From: Oscillatoriaceae cyanobacterium Prado104
GTDB lineage: Bacteria; Cyanobacteriota; Cyanobacteriia; Cyanobacteriales; Microcoleaceae
Length of the DNA stretch: 64,000 nucleotides
Assembly: GCA_025454405.1 (NCBI GenBank)
Contig: JALOON010000018.1
Location: 62,001-126,000, forward strand
Direction: 5' to 3'
The stretch's first letter is position 1. Each line of letters starts with the position of its first letter. The translations under genes were made by a program, and so were the position numbers. This document shows, in pieces, positions 1-8,150 of the stretch. Under the pieces are notes generated by a model. The model did not search any database. It saw nothing but the letters and a program-made list of their open reading frames with translations, and was not told the origin of the DNA.

Positions 1-1
1 C

Positions 2-565
2 TACGAAAACGATTTGGATCTATATAAAGACTGCTTTGAAATCATCTGGAACTGCGCGCAAAATCTGCCTTACCCAATTTTCTATCAAGCATGGCACCAT
101 CAACTCACCACACCCCATCCAGAAGTCCCAGAAACAACAGGAGTCGGTTCAACCCCCTTCACGCAAAGCCTCAATTTAGCAGATTTACCCAAAATCCTTG
201 AAGCCAGACTTGCAGAAACACAATTAATCGATTCAGTACAGCTAATTTGCATCGACACCAGCAAATTCATCGACCCCAATAACCCCGCCCCCGACATCTA
301 CGAACAATTTCTCGACCAAAACTGTCCCGAAAGACTCAACGGCGAACCCGAAACCCTCTCCCAACTCAAATCCTACTGGAATCGACTCCGCCGCCACAGC
401 CATAAACCCCCCATCCTCATCTTCTACGAACACCCCACATCCGCCACCGCCCAAGCTTTGAGCCCGACATTCCTCGAAGCCCTCACCCGCTTCGACGGTA
501 CAATCTGTCTCATCTTACTTCAAACAGTCGCAAATTGGGTCAAAAGAGTTCATTTAGAGTCTTAA
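2..565 (+). CDS. Unrecognised protein, C-terminal part (5' end outside window)
   Basis: The reading frame is already open at base 2 and runs to TAA at 563-565, so this is the last ~187 residues of a longer protein. A TTG at 14 is in frame but has no ribosome-binding site, so I do not take it as the start. The segment is acidic and soluble-looking, with no membrane helix. It has an apparently structured C-terminal part (ILIFYEHPTSATAQ, then LEALTRFDGTICLILLQ). I do not recognise the family. It could be the C-terminus of a multidomain cyanobacterial conflict or signalling protein, but that is a guess. The gene downstream starts 68 bases later on the same strand. Confidence 0.6.
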   Translation, partial: YENDLDLYKDCFEIIWNCAQNLPYPIFYQAWHHQLTTPHPEVPETTGVGSTPFTQSLNLADLPKILEARLAETQLIDSVQLICIDTSKFIDPNNPAPDIYEQFLDQNCPERLNGEPETLSQLKSYWNRLRRHSHKPPILIFYEHPTSATAQALSPTFLEALTRFDGTICLILLQTVANWVKRVHLES

Positions 566-633
566 GTTATAACAGTTTCAGACAAGCCCCTTTTTACAGC
601 GCAAAATTTTAAACTATTAGGAGTAGAACTCGA

Positions 634-867
634 TTGAACTTTGAAATTTTAGGAGAAATTCGTGACATTGAAACCATTGCCATTGGTCGATCGATTCGAG
701 AACTCGATCGACTGCAAAAAATCTACGGTTCAGGACGCTGGCGCAAACTGAAAGGACTCACCACCATTCAACTTGAAGATGGGACAATATGCGAGGCCCA
801 AATTCACTGGTACGAAGCGCATGGCATCGGCAAAAAAGAGATTAAGATCAAATATATTTTGGAGTAA
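634..867 (+). CDS. Small conserved-looking hypothetical protein, first of a gene pair
   Basis: 77 residues, TTG start chosen because AGGAG lies at 620-624 and no ATG exists in the frame nearby. It is basic in the middle (RWRKLKG) and ends in GIGKKEIKIKYILE. Short proteins of this appearance (RSIREL..L.K.YG.GRWRKLKG...HWYEAHGIGKK) are familiar to me from filamentous cyanobacteria as hypotheticals, with no assigned role. TAA is followed after five bases by the ATG of the next gene, so the two are probably co-translated. A toxin-antitoxin-like arrangement is possible but nothing in the sequence proves it. Confidence 0.65.
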   Translation: MNFEILGEIRDIETIAIGRSIRELDRLQKIYGSGRWRKLKGLTTIQLEDGTICEAQIHWYEAHGIGKKEIKIKYILE

Positions 868-872
868 AGGTT

Positions 873-1085
873 ATGAAATTTGTTGTTTGCATCAATAACC
901 AAGACTATTCAGCTTCCTTAGAAGTCCGCAAAATTTATCAAGTTTTGCCCGACACTCAAGCTAACGCCCATCAAATGATTCGCGTCATTGATGAATCTGG
1001 AGAAGACTACTTATATCCAAGTCGTTATTTTATGCCAATTGAACTCTCAGAACCCCTGCAACAAGCTCTTGTTGCCTCAAATTAA
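873..1085 (+). CDS. Small hypothetical protein, second of a gene pair
   Basis: 70 residues, ATG start with AAAGG at 866-870 just upstream overlapping the end of the previous gene. The protein is acidic (VIDESGEDYLYPSRYFMPIEL), while the partner upstream is basic. The opposite charge plus 5-bp spacing suggests a complex-forming pair. The sequence has the look of a small beta-rich domain (KFVVCINNQDYSASLEVRKIYQVLPD). Proteins like it are common unnamed ORFs in cyanobacteria. No DNA-binding or nuclease motif is visible, so a toxin-antitoxin reading stays speculative. Confidence 0.65.
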   Translation: MKFVVCINNQDYSASLEVRKIYQVLPDTQANAHQMIRVIDESGEDYLYPSRYFMPIELSEPLQQALVASN

Positions 1086-1100
1086 CGCATAAATACCACA

Positions 1101-1162
1101 GAAACCGGGTTTTTCATTAATTAAAGGTTGGGATGTAGGATTCTCGCAAACAACCCGGTTTC
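1101..1162. repeat. Inverted repeat with 11-bp perfect arms
   Basis: GAAACCGGGTT at 1101-1111 is mirrored by AACCCGGTTTC at 1152-1162. The hairpin sits between the small gene pair and the UDG-like gene. There is no T-tract directly after the right arm, so it reads more like a dispersed repeat than a terminator. Confidence 0.6.
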
Positions 1163-1214
1163 CGATCGCCCGCAATTTGAGATAAAATATTGACAACCCT
1201 TAAGCGAAACGAAA

Positions 1215-1976
1215 ATGTCTAAAAAAAATCTTCTAGATGAAATTGCTAATTGCCACTATGCACGACAATGTTTAGAGAATTCTGGCACTGAGAATCCATG
1301 TCGTAAAATTGTTGAACATCAAAGTGAAATTGGCATAACCAAATTTCACGTTCCTGAACCGTGGAGTGGGAAAATAGAGGACGCACCTATTCTTTTTTTG
1401 AGTTCCAATCCATCAATTGGCTGTGATGAAGTCTATCCAAATTGGGATTGGTCATCGACAGAAGTGCACGATTATTTTAACAATCGTTTTGGAGGAGGAA
1501 ATAAAAACTGGATTCTTGGTGGCACAAGATCATTGCAAATAGATGGAACATATGGTCGTTCTACTCAATTTTGGGCAGCAGTTAGGAAACGTTCTATTGA
1601 ACTGCTTCAACGAGAAGTTACTCCAGGGTTAGATTATGCACTGACAGAAATAGTACATTGCAAATCTCGTGATGAAATTGGTGTAGAACAAGCGCAAGAG
1701 CAATGTGTTCAAGCGTATTTAAGAAAAATTTTAGAATTGGCAAAAGCAAGAGTAATAGTAGTTTTAGGAGTACGCGCAAAGCGGGTGATTCAAAGAGAAT
1801 TTGGAATCCCTACAGAAAGATTGCTGTCCGAACCTATTGAAATAGGTGGTCATCAAAGATTGTTTACATTTCTTCCTCACCCAAATGCGCGAGGCGATCG
1901 TTCTTTTGCCAAGTGTTTGCAAAATGGTGAACTTGAAAGGCTGCGGCGTGTTTTAGCGATAGAATCAATGACGTAG
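1215..1976 (+). CDS. Uracil-DNA glycosylase-like superfamily protein
   Basis: 253 residues, ATG start. The fold is suggested by two spaced motifs of the UDG superfamily. One is an N-terminal strand-loop LFLSSNPSIG (about residues 60-69), where family members have a G-x-NP/S-type motif. The other is a C-terminal LPHPNARG (about 220-227), equivalent to the HP-S/N motif that inserts near the flipped base. Between them lies a strand VIVVLGVRAKRVI, as in UdgX/type 4-5 relatives. Cysteines at 13, 20 and 29 could bind a metal or cluster, but their spacing is not the classic type 4 Fe-S pattern. Whether it excises uracil or is a diverged nucleic-acid-binding protein cannot be settled here. It has no operon partner. 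Confidence 0.6.
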   Translation: MSKKNLLDEIANCHYARQCLENSGTENPCRKIVEHQSEIGITKFHVPEPWSGKIEDAPILFLSSNPSIGCDEVYPNWDWSSTEVHDYFNNRFGGGNKNWILGGTRSLQIDGTYGRSTQFWAAVRKRSIELLQREVTPGLDYALTEIVHCKSRDEIGVEQAQEQCVQAYLRKILELAKARVIVVLGVRAKRVIQREFGIPTERLLSEPIEIGGHQRLFTFLPHPNARGDRSFAKCLQNGELERLRRVLAIESMT

Positions 1977-2184
1977 GTGTGGGCGCGTAGTCGAACAACC
2001 GCAATGCACCGGAACAGTTCAGTCTGGTCGGTGCGTTGCAAAAGTTACTGGTGTCTGGTGATTGCGACCGTTGTACCGCTTGGATTTTAGAATTGCCAAT
2101 TCAATAGTGTTGAGCAAGAATTACTTACGGCAGCTCCCCAATATTTTAATTCGATCGCTCGTAATTCTCACAAGTAACAAGTAA

Positions 2185-2201
2185 GGTGCGCATTGCGCAC
2201 C
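2185..2201. repeat. GC-rich palindrome (GTGCGC...GCGCAC)
   Basis: GGTGCGCATTGCGCACC is a near-perfect palindrome followed by CTACAAG. A closely similar palindrome followed by CCCTAC lies at 15962-15977 between rplC and rplD, and a degenerate one lies near 39470. This marks a small dispersed repeat family. Here it abuts the 3' end of typA on the opposite strand. Confidence 0.55.
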
Positions 2202-2213
2202 CTACAAGCTATT

Positions 2214-4003
2214 TTACCGTCTCGCCAACTTCTTAGACACCTTCCGCAAGCGGATCGATTGCGGCGTTACCTCCACCAATTCATCCGGGCCGATGTATTC
2301 CAAAGCGCGTTCCAAACTCATATCTACCGGCGCTTGCAACTGTACCAGTTCCTCACCCCCAGAAGCCCGGTGGTTTGTCAACTGCTTCGTCTTGCAAATA
2401 TTCAGTTCCAAATCCTGATTTCGGTTGTGTTCGCCGATAATCATTCCCTTGTAAACCTTCGTCCCCGGAGTGATGAAAAATACGCCGCGATCCTCTGCAT
2501 TTTGCAGCGAATAGTAAGTAGCAGTTCCCTCTTCAAACGAAATCAAAACTCCGTTGCGGCGGGCCGAAATATCGCCGCTGAGGGGGCGGTAATCCAGGAA
2601 GCTGTGATTCATAATTCCCGCGCCGCGAGTCAAGCGCATAAACTCGCCTCGGAAGCCGATCAAACCCCGCGCCGGAATCGAAAATTCGATTTGCGTGCGG
2701 CCGTTGCTGCTGACATGCATGTCCTGCATTTCTGCTTTGCGCTGGCCGAGGCGTTCGATGCAGCCGCCGACTGCTTCTTCGGGTACATCTAACACCAAAC
2801 ATTCAAAAGGTTCGCAAGGTTGACCGCTGACTTCGCGGTAAATTACTTGCGGCTGAGATACTTGGAATTCGTAACCTTCGCGGCGCATATTTTCGATGAG
2901 AATTCCCAAGTGCAATTCGCCCCGGCCGGATACGAGGAATTTATCGGGAGAGTCGGTTTCTTCGACGCGCAAAGCTACGTTAGTTTCGAGTTCCCGCATC
3001 AGTCGATCGCGCACTTGTCGGGAAGTTACCAAACTACCTTCTTGACCGCAGAACGGCGAATCGTTCACCGAGAAAGTCATCTGCAAAGTCGGTTCGTCTA
3101 CCTTAATTAAAGGCAGCGCTTGCGGGTCGTTTGGACAAGTAATTGTTTCGCCAATATTCGCTTCTGCAAAACCGGCAACTGCGACAATATTACCTGCCGA
3201 AGCTTCTTGAACGTCAATCCGCTTCAAGCCTTCAAAGCCCATCAATTTGGTAATTTTGGACTTGATAATTGCCCCGCTTTCTACGATCAAAGCAGCTTGT
3301 TGACCGACTCGAATCGTGCCGTTGTGAATGCGACCGATGACGATCCGACCCACATATTCCGAGTAATCTAAGGTGGTTACTTGCAATTGCAGCGGCTTTT
3401 CCGGGTCGCCTACGGGCGGGGGTACGTGGTCTAAGATTTCTTCAAATAGGGGCTGCATATCGACCCCTTCTTCGTCCAAACTTTTCTTAGCAATACCGTT
3501 AAGACCGGAGCCAAAAAGATAGGGAAATTCGCACTGATCGTCGTCAGCGCCGAGTTCTAAGAACAAGTCTAAAACTTTGTCGATCGCCTTGTGCGGATCT
3601 GCTTGGGGCCGATCGATTTTGTTGACAAATACGATCGGGCGCAGTCCTTTTTCTAAGGCTTTTTTGAGCACGAAACGAGTTTGCGGCATCGGGCCTTCGT
3701 TGGCATCTACGATTAGCAAACAACCGTCTACCATGCCGAGCACCCGTTCGACTTCACCGCCGAAGTCCGCGTGTCCGGGGGTATCGACAATATTGATCAG
3801 GGTGTCTTTGAATTTGACAGCAGTATTTTTGGAAAGGATGGTAATGCCGCGCTCGCGCTCGATGTCGTTCGAGTCCATGACGCAATCTGGGATGTCTTCA
3901 CCTTCGCGGAAGATACCGGACTGTCTGAGGAGAGCGTCTACAAGGGTGGTTTGCCGTGATCGACGTGGGCGATGATGGCGACGTTGCGAATGGGAAGACT
4001 CAT
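2214..4003 (-). pseudogene. typA: Translational GTPase TypA/BipA, single-base frameshift in the P-loop
   Basis: TypA/BipA is a ribosome-binding translational GTPase. The last 554 codons (from 3878) read intact, with [12 protein letters not shown] (G3) and NKIDRPQA (G4), then the EF-G-like and C-terminal domains. The expected N-terminus [18 protein letters not shown] starts at ATG 4003, but the frame breaks between Lys and the following [12 protein letters not shown]. The genome has three T (3950-3952) where four are needed on the + strand. Adding one base gives 597 codons including stop, the normal family length. Either the gene is inactivated, or a homopolymer sequencing error is present, or internal initiation gives a GTPase without its P-loop, which would be non-functional. 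TypA is often dispensable except under cold or stress. Confidence 0.85.
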
Positions 4004-4191
4004 AGATAGTACGTCAGAGACGTTAAACCGATTTAACTAAAGATTTCTTAATAATTGTAGCGCATCAAGTCAAGGGGCGATCGAGCAATCTGCGGGAGAG
4101 GGAGGGCGATCGATCTGCAAGGGCCAAGATTCACCGGACTTATCTATAATAAATATCGGAGTCCGCAATTCGCGATCGCGATCGGACATCA

Positions 4192-4494
4192 CTACAGAGC
4201 TTGTAGGCTAATTCTTTTACTGTAGGCATTTGCCAGATTATTTTGCGTCCTTGCCCATGGTTCTGGGTTGGTTTCAAAGGTGCGAACCGAAAGCACAATT
4301 TCGCAGACCGCAATGGCAATTTCTAGATTTTCCGCCCTACTACCTCTAGGAAATTGGTAAATCTCCATAGCAATATTTCCCATTAAGGCAGCAAGTCCTT
4401 TAGCTTGTTCTGCATCGTCTATTTCACCCAAGATGCTCGCCATCGTTTCTTGGATAACTGGAATAAAACTAAGATTTAGCTTATTTTGTAGCAC
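4192..4494 (-). pseudogene. Truncated TPR-type protein remnant
   Basis: About 100 residues from a GTG at 4494. The C-terminal third, NPEPWARTQNNLANAYSKRI, matches the consensus of the cyanobacterial tetratricopeptide repeats found upstream of CHAT-domain peptidases. It then stops after SLQAL, in the middle of what should be the first repeats. A complete protein of this kind would carry many such repeats, so this looks like the surviving N-terminal end of a larger TPR gene. A small stand-alone protein is not excluded. Confidence 0.5.
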
Positions 4495-4834
4495 AATTCC
4501 CAGCAGCCTTAACTTAAATGCAAAAATTTAATTTGCAGATCGCACTCCCTAATTTATCAAAATGAATGAGTCTCGCGATCGTCTTTTCCTATTTTAGCAG
4601 TGCTGTTACCTTCAGGCTCGATCGCCTATCACAAATTTCGCTGTTTCGATTTACGAGTTCGATGGAAAGTGCGATCGGGGAACTCTAATCTCGATTTGTA
4701 TTACCCGCCATTAAAAATTTGCTCTGCTGTTAAACTTAACTCAGGAAATACAGCCGACTCAATTATTTCATCTCCTGTGGTAGTAATTGGGTGAGTGTCA
4801 TCATCATAATTAATTAGATCGCCCCGATCGCCCG
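4495..4834. other. Gene-free spacer, 340 bp
   Basis: I see no convincing gene here. Short open frames on both strands lack ribosome-binding sites and family resemblance. The stretch contains several CGATCG-like words but no array or clear hairpin. Confidence 0.4.
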
Positions 4835-5554
4835 CTAAATTTCTTTTACTGCTGCCAAATAATCGATCGCCGCCTCTACCCGACAATCGTACTTCAAAGC
4901 AAATCGATCGAACCAAAATCTCTCATCGGAATTCTTATCTAACTTTTTCAGCCAAACCTGAGCTTGCCTTACTTTTTCCCGCCGCGTCATTACCTGCAAC
5001 TTTTGCGGTGCAATTTGTACCGCTTGCTGCGGTTCTTGTTTGACAACTTGGGTTGCTATATCTCGCTCTCCGTACTCGCTCTTAATTTGAGCTAAATCGC
5101 TGTCAACAACACCAACATTTAAGTTTTTGCTAGCTTGAATTGTCGGACTAGAAAACACTGATAACGCTCGATCGTCCGGTTCCAATTTTGCAGCAGCAAC
5201 AGTTCGCTCTCGCTGTTCGTAATCAGCTTTAATTTGAGCTAAATACTGGTCTAAAATACCGGGATGCAAGTTATTTTCCGCAGCTTTAACTGCCGGAGTT
5301 GAACTCGCCGATGCTTCTGGGACATCGGGTGCTGTTTTTGCAGCAGCAACTGGCTCTTGCTGTTCGTACTCAGCCTTAATTTCAGCTAAATCCCTATCTA
5401 AAACACTAAAACCATCAATGTTATTTGCAGAGTTTTTAATTGTCGAACTCGATATTGCCAACATTTCTAGGAAATCAGGTTCTACTTGGGCAAGTTCTTG
5501 GTAATCGGGTTTCAATTCATCGAACCACAAGTCGATCGGTTCTATCGCTGCCAT
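4835..5554 (-). CDS. Hypothetical protein with three internal repeats, partner of the VWA protein
   Basis: About 239 residues, ATG at 5554 (a GTG directly before it is an alternative). Three repeats are visible, each with a core LA(E/Q)IK(A/S)(D/E)YEQ followed by a low-complexity Ala/Pro/Lys linker (about residues 57-150). The C-terminal ~45 residues (VRQAQVWLKKLDK...FWFDRFALKYDCRVEAAIDYLAAVKEI) form a probable helical domain. The repeats look amphipathic and may be docking segments. The gene starts ~25 bp after the stop of the VWA gene on the same strand, so they very likely form an operon and may act together. Family not recognised. Confidence 0.65.
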   Translation of the reverse strand: MAAIEPIDLWFDELKPDYQELAQVEPDFLEMLAISSSTIKNSANNIDGFSVLDRDLAEIKAEYEQQEPVAAAKTAPDVPEASASSTPAVKAAENNLHPGILDQYLAQIKADYEQRERTVAAAKLEPDDRALSVFSSPTIQASKNLNVGVVDSDLAQIKSEYGERDIATQVVKQEPQQAVQIAPQKLQVMTRREKVRQAQVWLKKLDKNSDERFWFDRFALKYDCRVEAAIDYLAAVKEI

Positions 5555-5581
5555 CACTTCAACCCCCTAAATTTTCCTACC

Positions 5582-6187
5582 TCAATCAGTTATTGCATTC
5601 AACAAAACTTCCGTCAGCGTCATGTTTTCCATATCGTCGATCGTTACAGTATCCACGATATCGAATTTAGCCCCAGCACTTTGCAACTCATCATCCAATA
5701 TTTTGAGAAACCTAGTAGCTTCCGGCGCGTTGCCCACTTGAATAAAAGAAATTGCTAACTCTTCATCCCGATCGATCTTGCGAGAAGCTTCAATAATCAC
5801 CTTCATCACATCCTTGCGATCGTCCGGTTCTCCATCAGTCACCACTAATATTGTTTCACCGTTTGGCTTAGTATTACCGGAAGCTTTGCGCCGAAAATAA
5901 TCGTTCAGAGCATCTTGCAAAACCGCAGCCATATTCGTAGCACCCGAAGGCTCGTTTTCTTGGAAAATTTGCACGACTTTCGCAGCAGTCACGTTATCGT
6001 AGCGTTTGAAGCGGCCGGAAAATAGATAAACAGTCATGCCATCCGGGTCTAATTCTTCGCATTTATGGGCCAGGGCGATCGTCGATTCTTGCATCAGAAC
6101 CCAGCGACTTTTACCCCCCATCTGGTCTTTCGTGTACATGCTGCCGCTTTTGTCAATAATTATGGTATAATCTCGGTTTTGAAGCAT
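5582..6187 (-). CDS. VWA-domain protein (TerF/TerY-like)
   Basis: 201 residues forming one von Willebrand A domain. The MIDAS metal site DKSGS (DxSxS) is at residues 12-16, a threonine of the second MIDAS loop is in PSGATNMA, and an aspartate is in VVTDGEPDD. There is no signal peptide, so it is cytoplasmic. Single-domain cytosolic VWA proteins usually bind partner proteins in a metal-dependent way, often in chaperone/ATPase or tellurium-resistance-type gene sets. The direct downstream neighbour is the three-repeat protein, the likely ligand or co-factor. No MoxR ATPase is seen nearby, so the wider pathway is unknown. Confidence 0.85.
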   Translation of the reverse strand: MLQNRDYTIIIDKSGSMYTKDQMGGKSRWVLMQESTIALAHKCEELDPDGMTVYLFSGRFKRYDNVTAAKVVQIFQENEPSGATNMAAVLQDALNDYFRRKASGNTKPNGETILVVTDGEPDDRKDVMKVIIEASRKIDRDEELAISFIQVGNAPEATRFLKILDDELQSAGAKFDIVDTVTIDDMENMTLTEVLLNAITD

Positions 6188-6551
6188 AGATTTTTCCTTT
6201 TAATTTAAGTCTTTTTCAAACTTTCTCCAAAAAAGCAAAACCCGTTAAACAGTTGACAGCGGACAGTTGACAGTTATCAAATATTAAAGGCTGCAATTGG
6301 CTATGAAAATCCTAGCTGCTAAACAGCAGAGAGTTGACAGACATACAGCTACCAAAAATCGATGGATTAAATCAGACCAGAAAACCATCGCCATCAACTG
6401 TTAATTGTCAACAGTTACCAACCCTCGCTGTCAACTGTCAACTGTCAACTATCGTGAGTTTTGAGTTGTGAGTTTTGAATTGTGAATTAAGAAATTTCTT
6501 TAACTCAAAACTCAAAATTTAAAACTCAAAACTTTTCTTAACTGTCAACTG
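6188..6551. repeat. Repeat-filled spacer with complementary heptamer arrays
   Basis: The spacer between the VWA operon and ndhN contains copies of the TTGACAG heptamer and its complement CTGTCAA (6247-6275 and 6425-6452). Then comes an array TTTTGAG/TTTTGAA (6455-6485) answered by CTCAAAA copies (6502-6535), forming a potential long stem. The same TTTTGAGTTGTGAATTAAGAA core recurs at 19938-19960 after rpsC, so it is a dispersed family. Confidence 0.7.
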
Positions 6552-7028
6552 TTACAAAACATCCTTCAGTGGCTTCCAAGTAAAAGCTCGATCGCCCCCC
6601 ATCTCTACTACAATTTTAACTCGCGGTTCCAAGGTCGGCAAAACAGTCAAATATTCGATCTCCTGTTTCGACAGCATCTGCCCTTCAATAATCCACAACA
6701 CCAAACCCTTCGATTTCGGAGGCAAATTGTCTAATTGAGTACCCAACATCGGCGGTACAAAATAGGTATAACCCACAGCCGCCTCATTACCAGTAGTTTT
6801 CTTGCCCAAATGGGGCGGCCGTACCCCGTGCACCCCCGTTAAATACATCGCCAAATCTCCCAAACCGCGCGCTGTAATGCTATAAGCACCGTAACCCGCA
6901 GCCCTCAAGCGCCGCAGGTAGCGCCCCTCAAATCCTCCCTCCAAAGGAACGTATGCAGCCAGCGAACCTGACTTTTCCAAATCCCGCTTCATATCCGCAC
7001 CGGTGGTAATCAGTTGCATCAGTCCCAT
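6552..7028 (-). CDS. ndhN: NAD(P)H-quinone oxidoreductase subunit N
   Basis: 158 residues, close to the cyanobacterial NdhN length. NdhN is one of the oxygenic-photosynthesis-specific subunits of the thylakoid NDH-1 complex, which takes electrons from ferredoxin into plastoquinone for cyclic electron flow, respiration and CO2 uptake. The diagnostic stretches PLEGGFEGRYLRRLRAAGY, GLGDLAMYLTGVHGVRPPHLGKK and PPKSKGLVLWIIEGQ are all present. ATG at 7028; a second in-frame ATG three codons on (7019) is an alternative start. It stands alone on the minus strand, as is usual for ndhN. Confidence 0.95.
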   Translation of the reverse strand: MGLMQLITTGADMKRDLEKSGSLAAYVPLEGGFEGRYLRRLRAAGYGAYSITARGLGDLAMYLTGVHGVRPPHLGKKTTGNEAAVGYTYFVPPMLGTQLDNLPPKSKGLVLWIIEGQMLSKQEIEYLTVLPTLEPRVKIVVEMGGDRAFTWKPLKDVL

Positions 7029-7305
7029 AAACTTTGCCTTCTCTGCTGTGTTGAATGTTTGTCGATCGCTCGCTTGCGAACCTTAAAGTATTGTGACATT
7101 GCTGGGTATTGCTATGCACGGGGATGCTTCAAGACAAGATGCCGGCGCGATGGAACTCCAAAAATTTTGCAGTTATCACGGGCGCGCGATCGGAAACCGG
7201 GTTGTACCGTTTTTCTTGTGGTAATCCACCGGACATGATATAAATCTAGAACAATCGCTAATATTTTTATACATACTATAATAAATCTTCCAGCAGGTGT
7301 CGGCC

Positions 7306-7903
7306 ATGTCCGCTGAGAAACCATTAATTCTTGATTTTACCAAGACAGACGCGATGAAATTGATTTTCCCGCGTCCTGCAATCCTGTCGAGTCATGGCGC
7401 AAAGTGGAAAGGAATTCATGTCGAATATCACTGTCAGCCACCAATCGAATGTCCCGAACCATCTAGAATCAGGTGGATTAAACGGCACTCTTTACGTCGA
7501 TGCACTGAAAAATGCGCTTTCAATGCACATGCTGCGCCGTTATTGCGCGCAAAAACCGAATCTGCTCAATTTTGAAGGTTGTCTCTCTTCGGGAAAATTG
7601 CAGATAGTTATTGACTACATTAATGCCTGTATAGATCGAGAATTATCTTTAACCGAGCTTGCTAATTTAGTGCATCTCAGTCCTTATTATTTCAGTAGGA
7701 GTTTCAAACAAATGACGGGAAATACGCCCCATCATTACGTGATAGAGTGCCGGATAGAAAAAGCGAAATAGTTGTTAAAAATCCCAGATTTATCAATCGC
7801 ATATATTTCTAAAACAGTCGGGTTTTACGATCCAAGTCATTTTAGCAATACCTTTCGCAAAATCGTCGGTGTGAATCCTAAGAAGTATCGGGATTCACTT
7901 TAA
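7306..7903 (+). pseudogene. AraC-family transcriptional regulator, decayed
   Basis: An N-terminal sensor part (EKPLILDFTKTDAMKLIFPRPAILSS...GIHVEYHCQPPIEC) reads from ATG 7306. The frame then switches around 7465 and an expected ~120-residue middle is missing. The second frame gives GGLNGTLYVDALKNAL and the first AraC helix-turn-helix (LSLTELANLVHLSPYYFSRSFKQMTGNTPHHYV). A TAG at 7769-7771 then stands where AraC proteins have the Q of AKQLL. After the TAG the same frame continues with the second HTH and signature (TVGFYDPSHFSNTFRKIVGVNPKKYR) to TAA at 7901-7903. So there is an internal deletion with frame change plus one nonsense codon: a pseudogene. Confidence 0.85.
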
Positions 7904-7939
7904 TATTAGCCACCGAGTTTAGTTAAAATCTTTGGCATT

Positions 7940-8132
7940 CAATAGTTTTTGCCATCCCCTCCGCAGCGCGAGTGCCCACAAGTCCGACGGGGAATCAATT
8001 CCCCGTCTCATAGCCAAAGTCGGTTAAAAACCGACTGCCAAATCTCAATAAAATTATTGCAATCTGAGTCCTCTTCGAGAGGACTTGCGCTATGAGACAG
8101 GGGTTTTCAACCCCTGTCGGACCCTCGGACTG
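7940..8132. repeat. Multi-hairpin dispersed repeat, copy 1
   Basis: A ~190-bp unit made of consecutive palindromes: GACGGGGAAT..ATTCCCCGTC, GTCGGTTAAAAACCGAC, GTCCTCTTCGAGAGGAC, and GACAGGGG..CCCCTGTC. The same order of palindromes is repeated ~210 bp downstream. Its position next to a dead AraC gene, and the absence of coding potential, suggest a non-autonomous repeat element. Confidence 0.75.
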
Positions 8133-8150
8133 GTCAACAATCTCTCGCAT

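Noticed and set aside
2193-3975. Several plus-strand open frames across typA
   Set aside because: They lie antisense to a well-conserved GTPase and have no family features.
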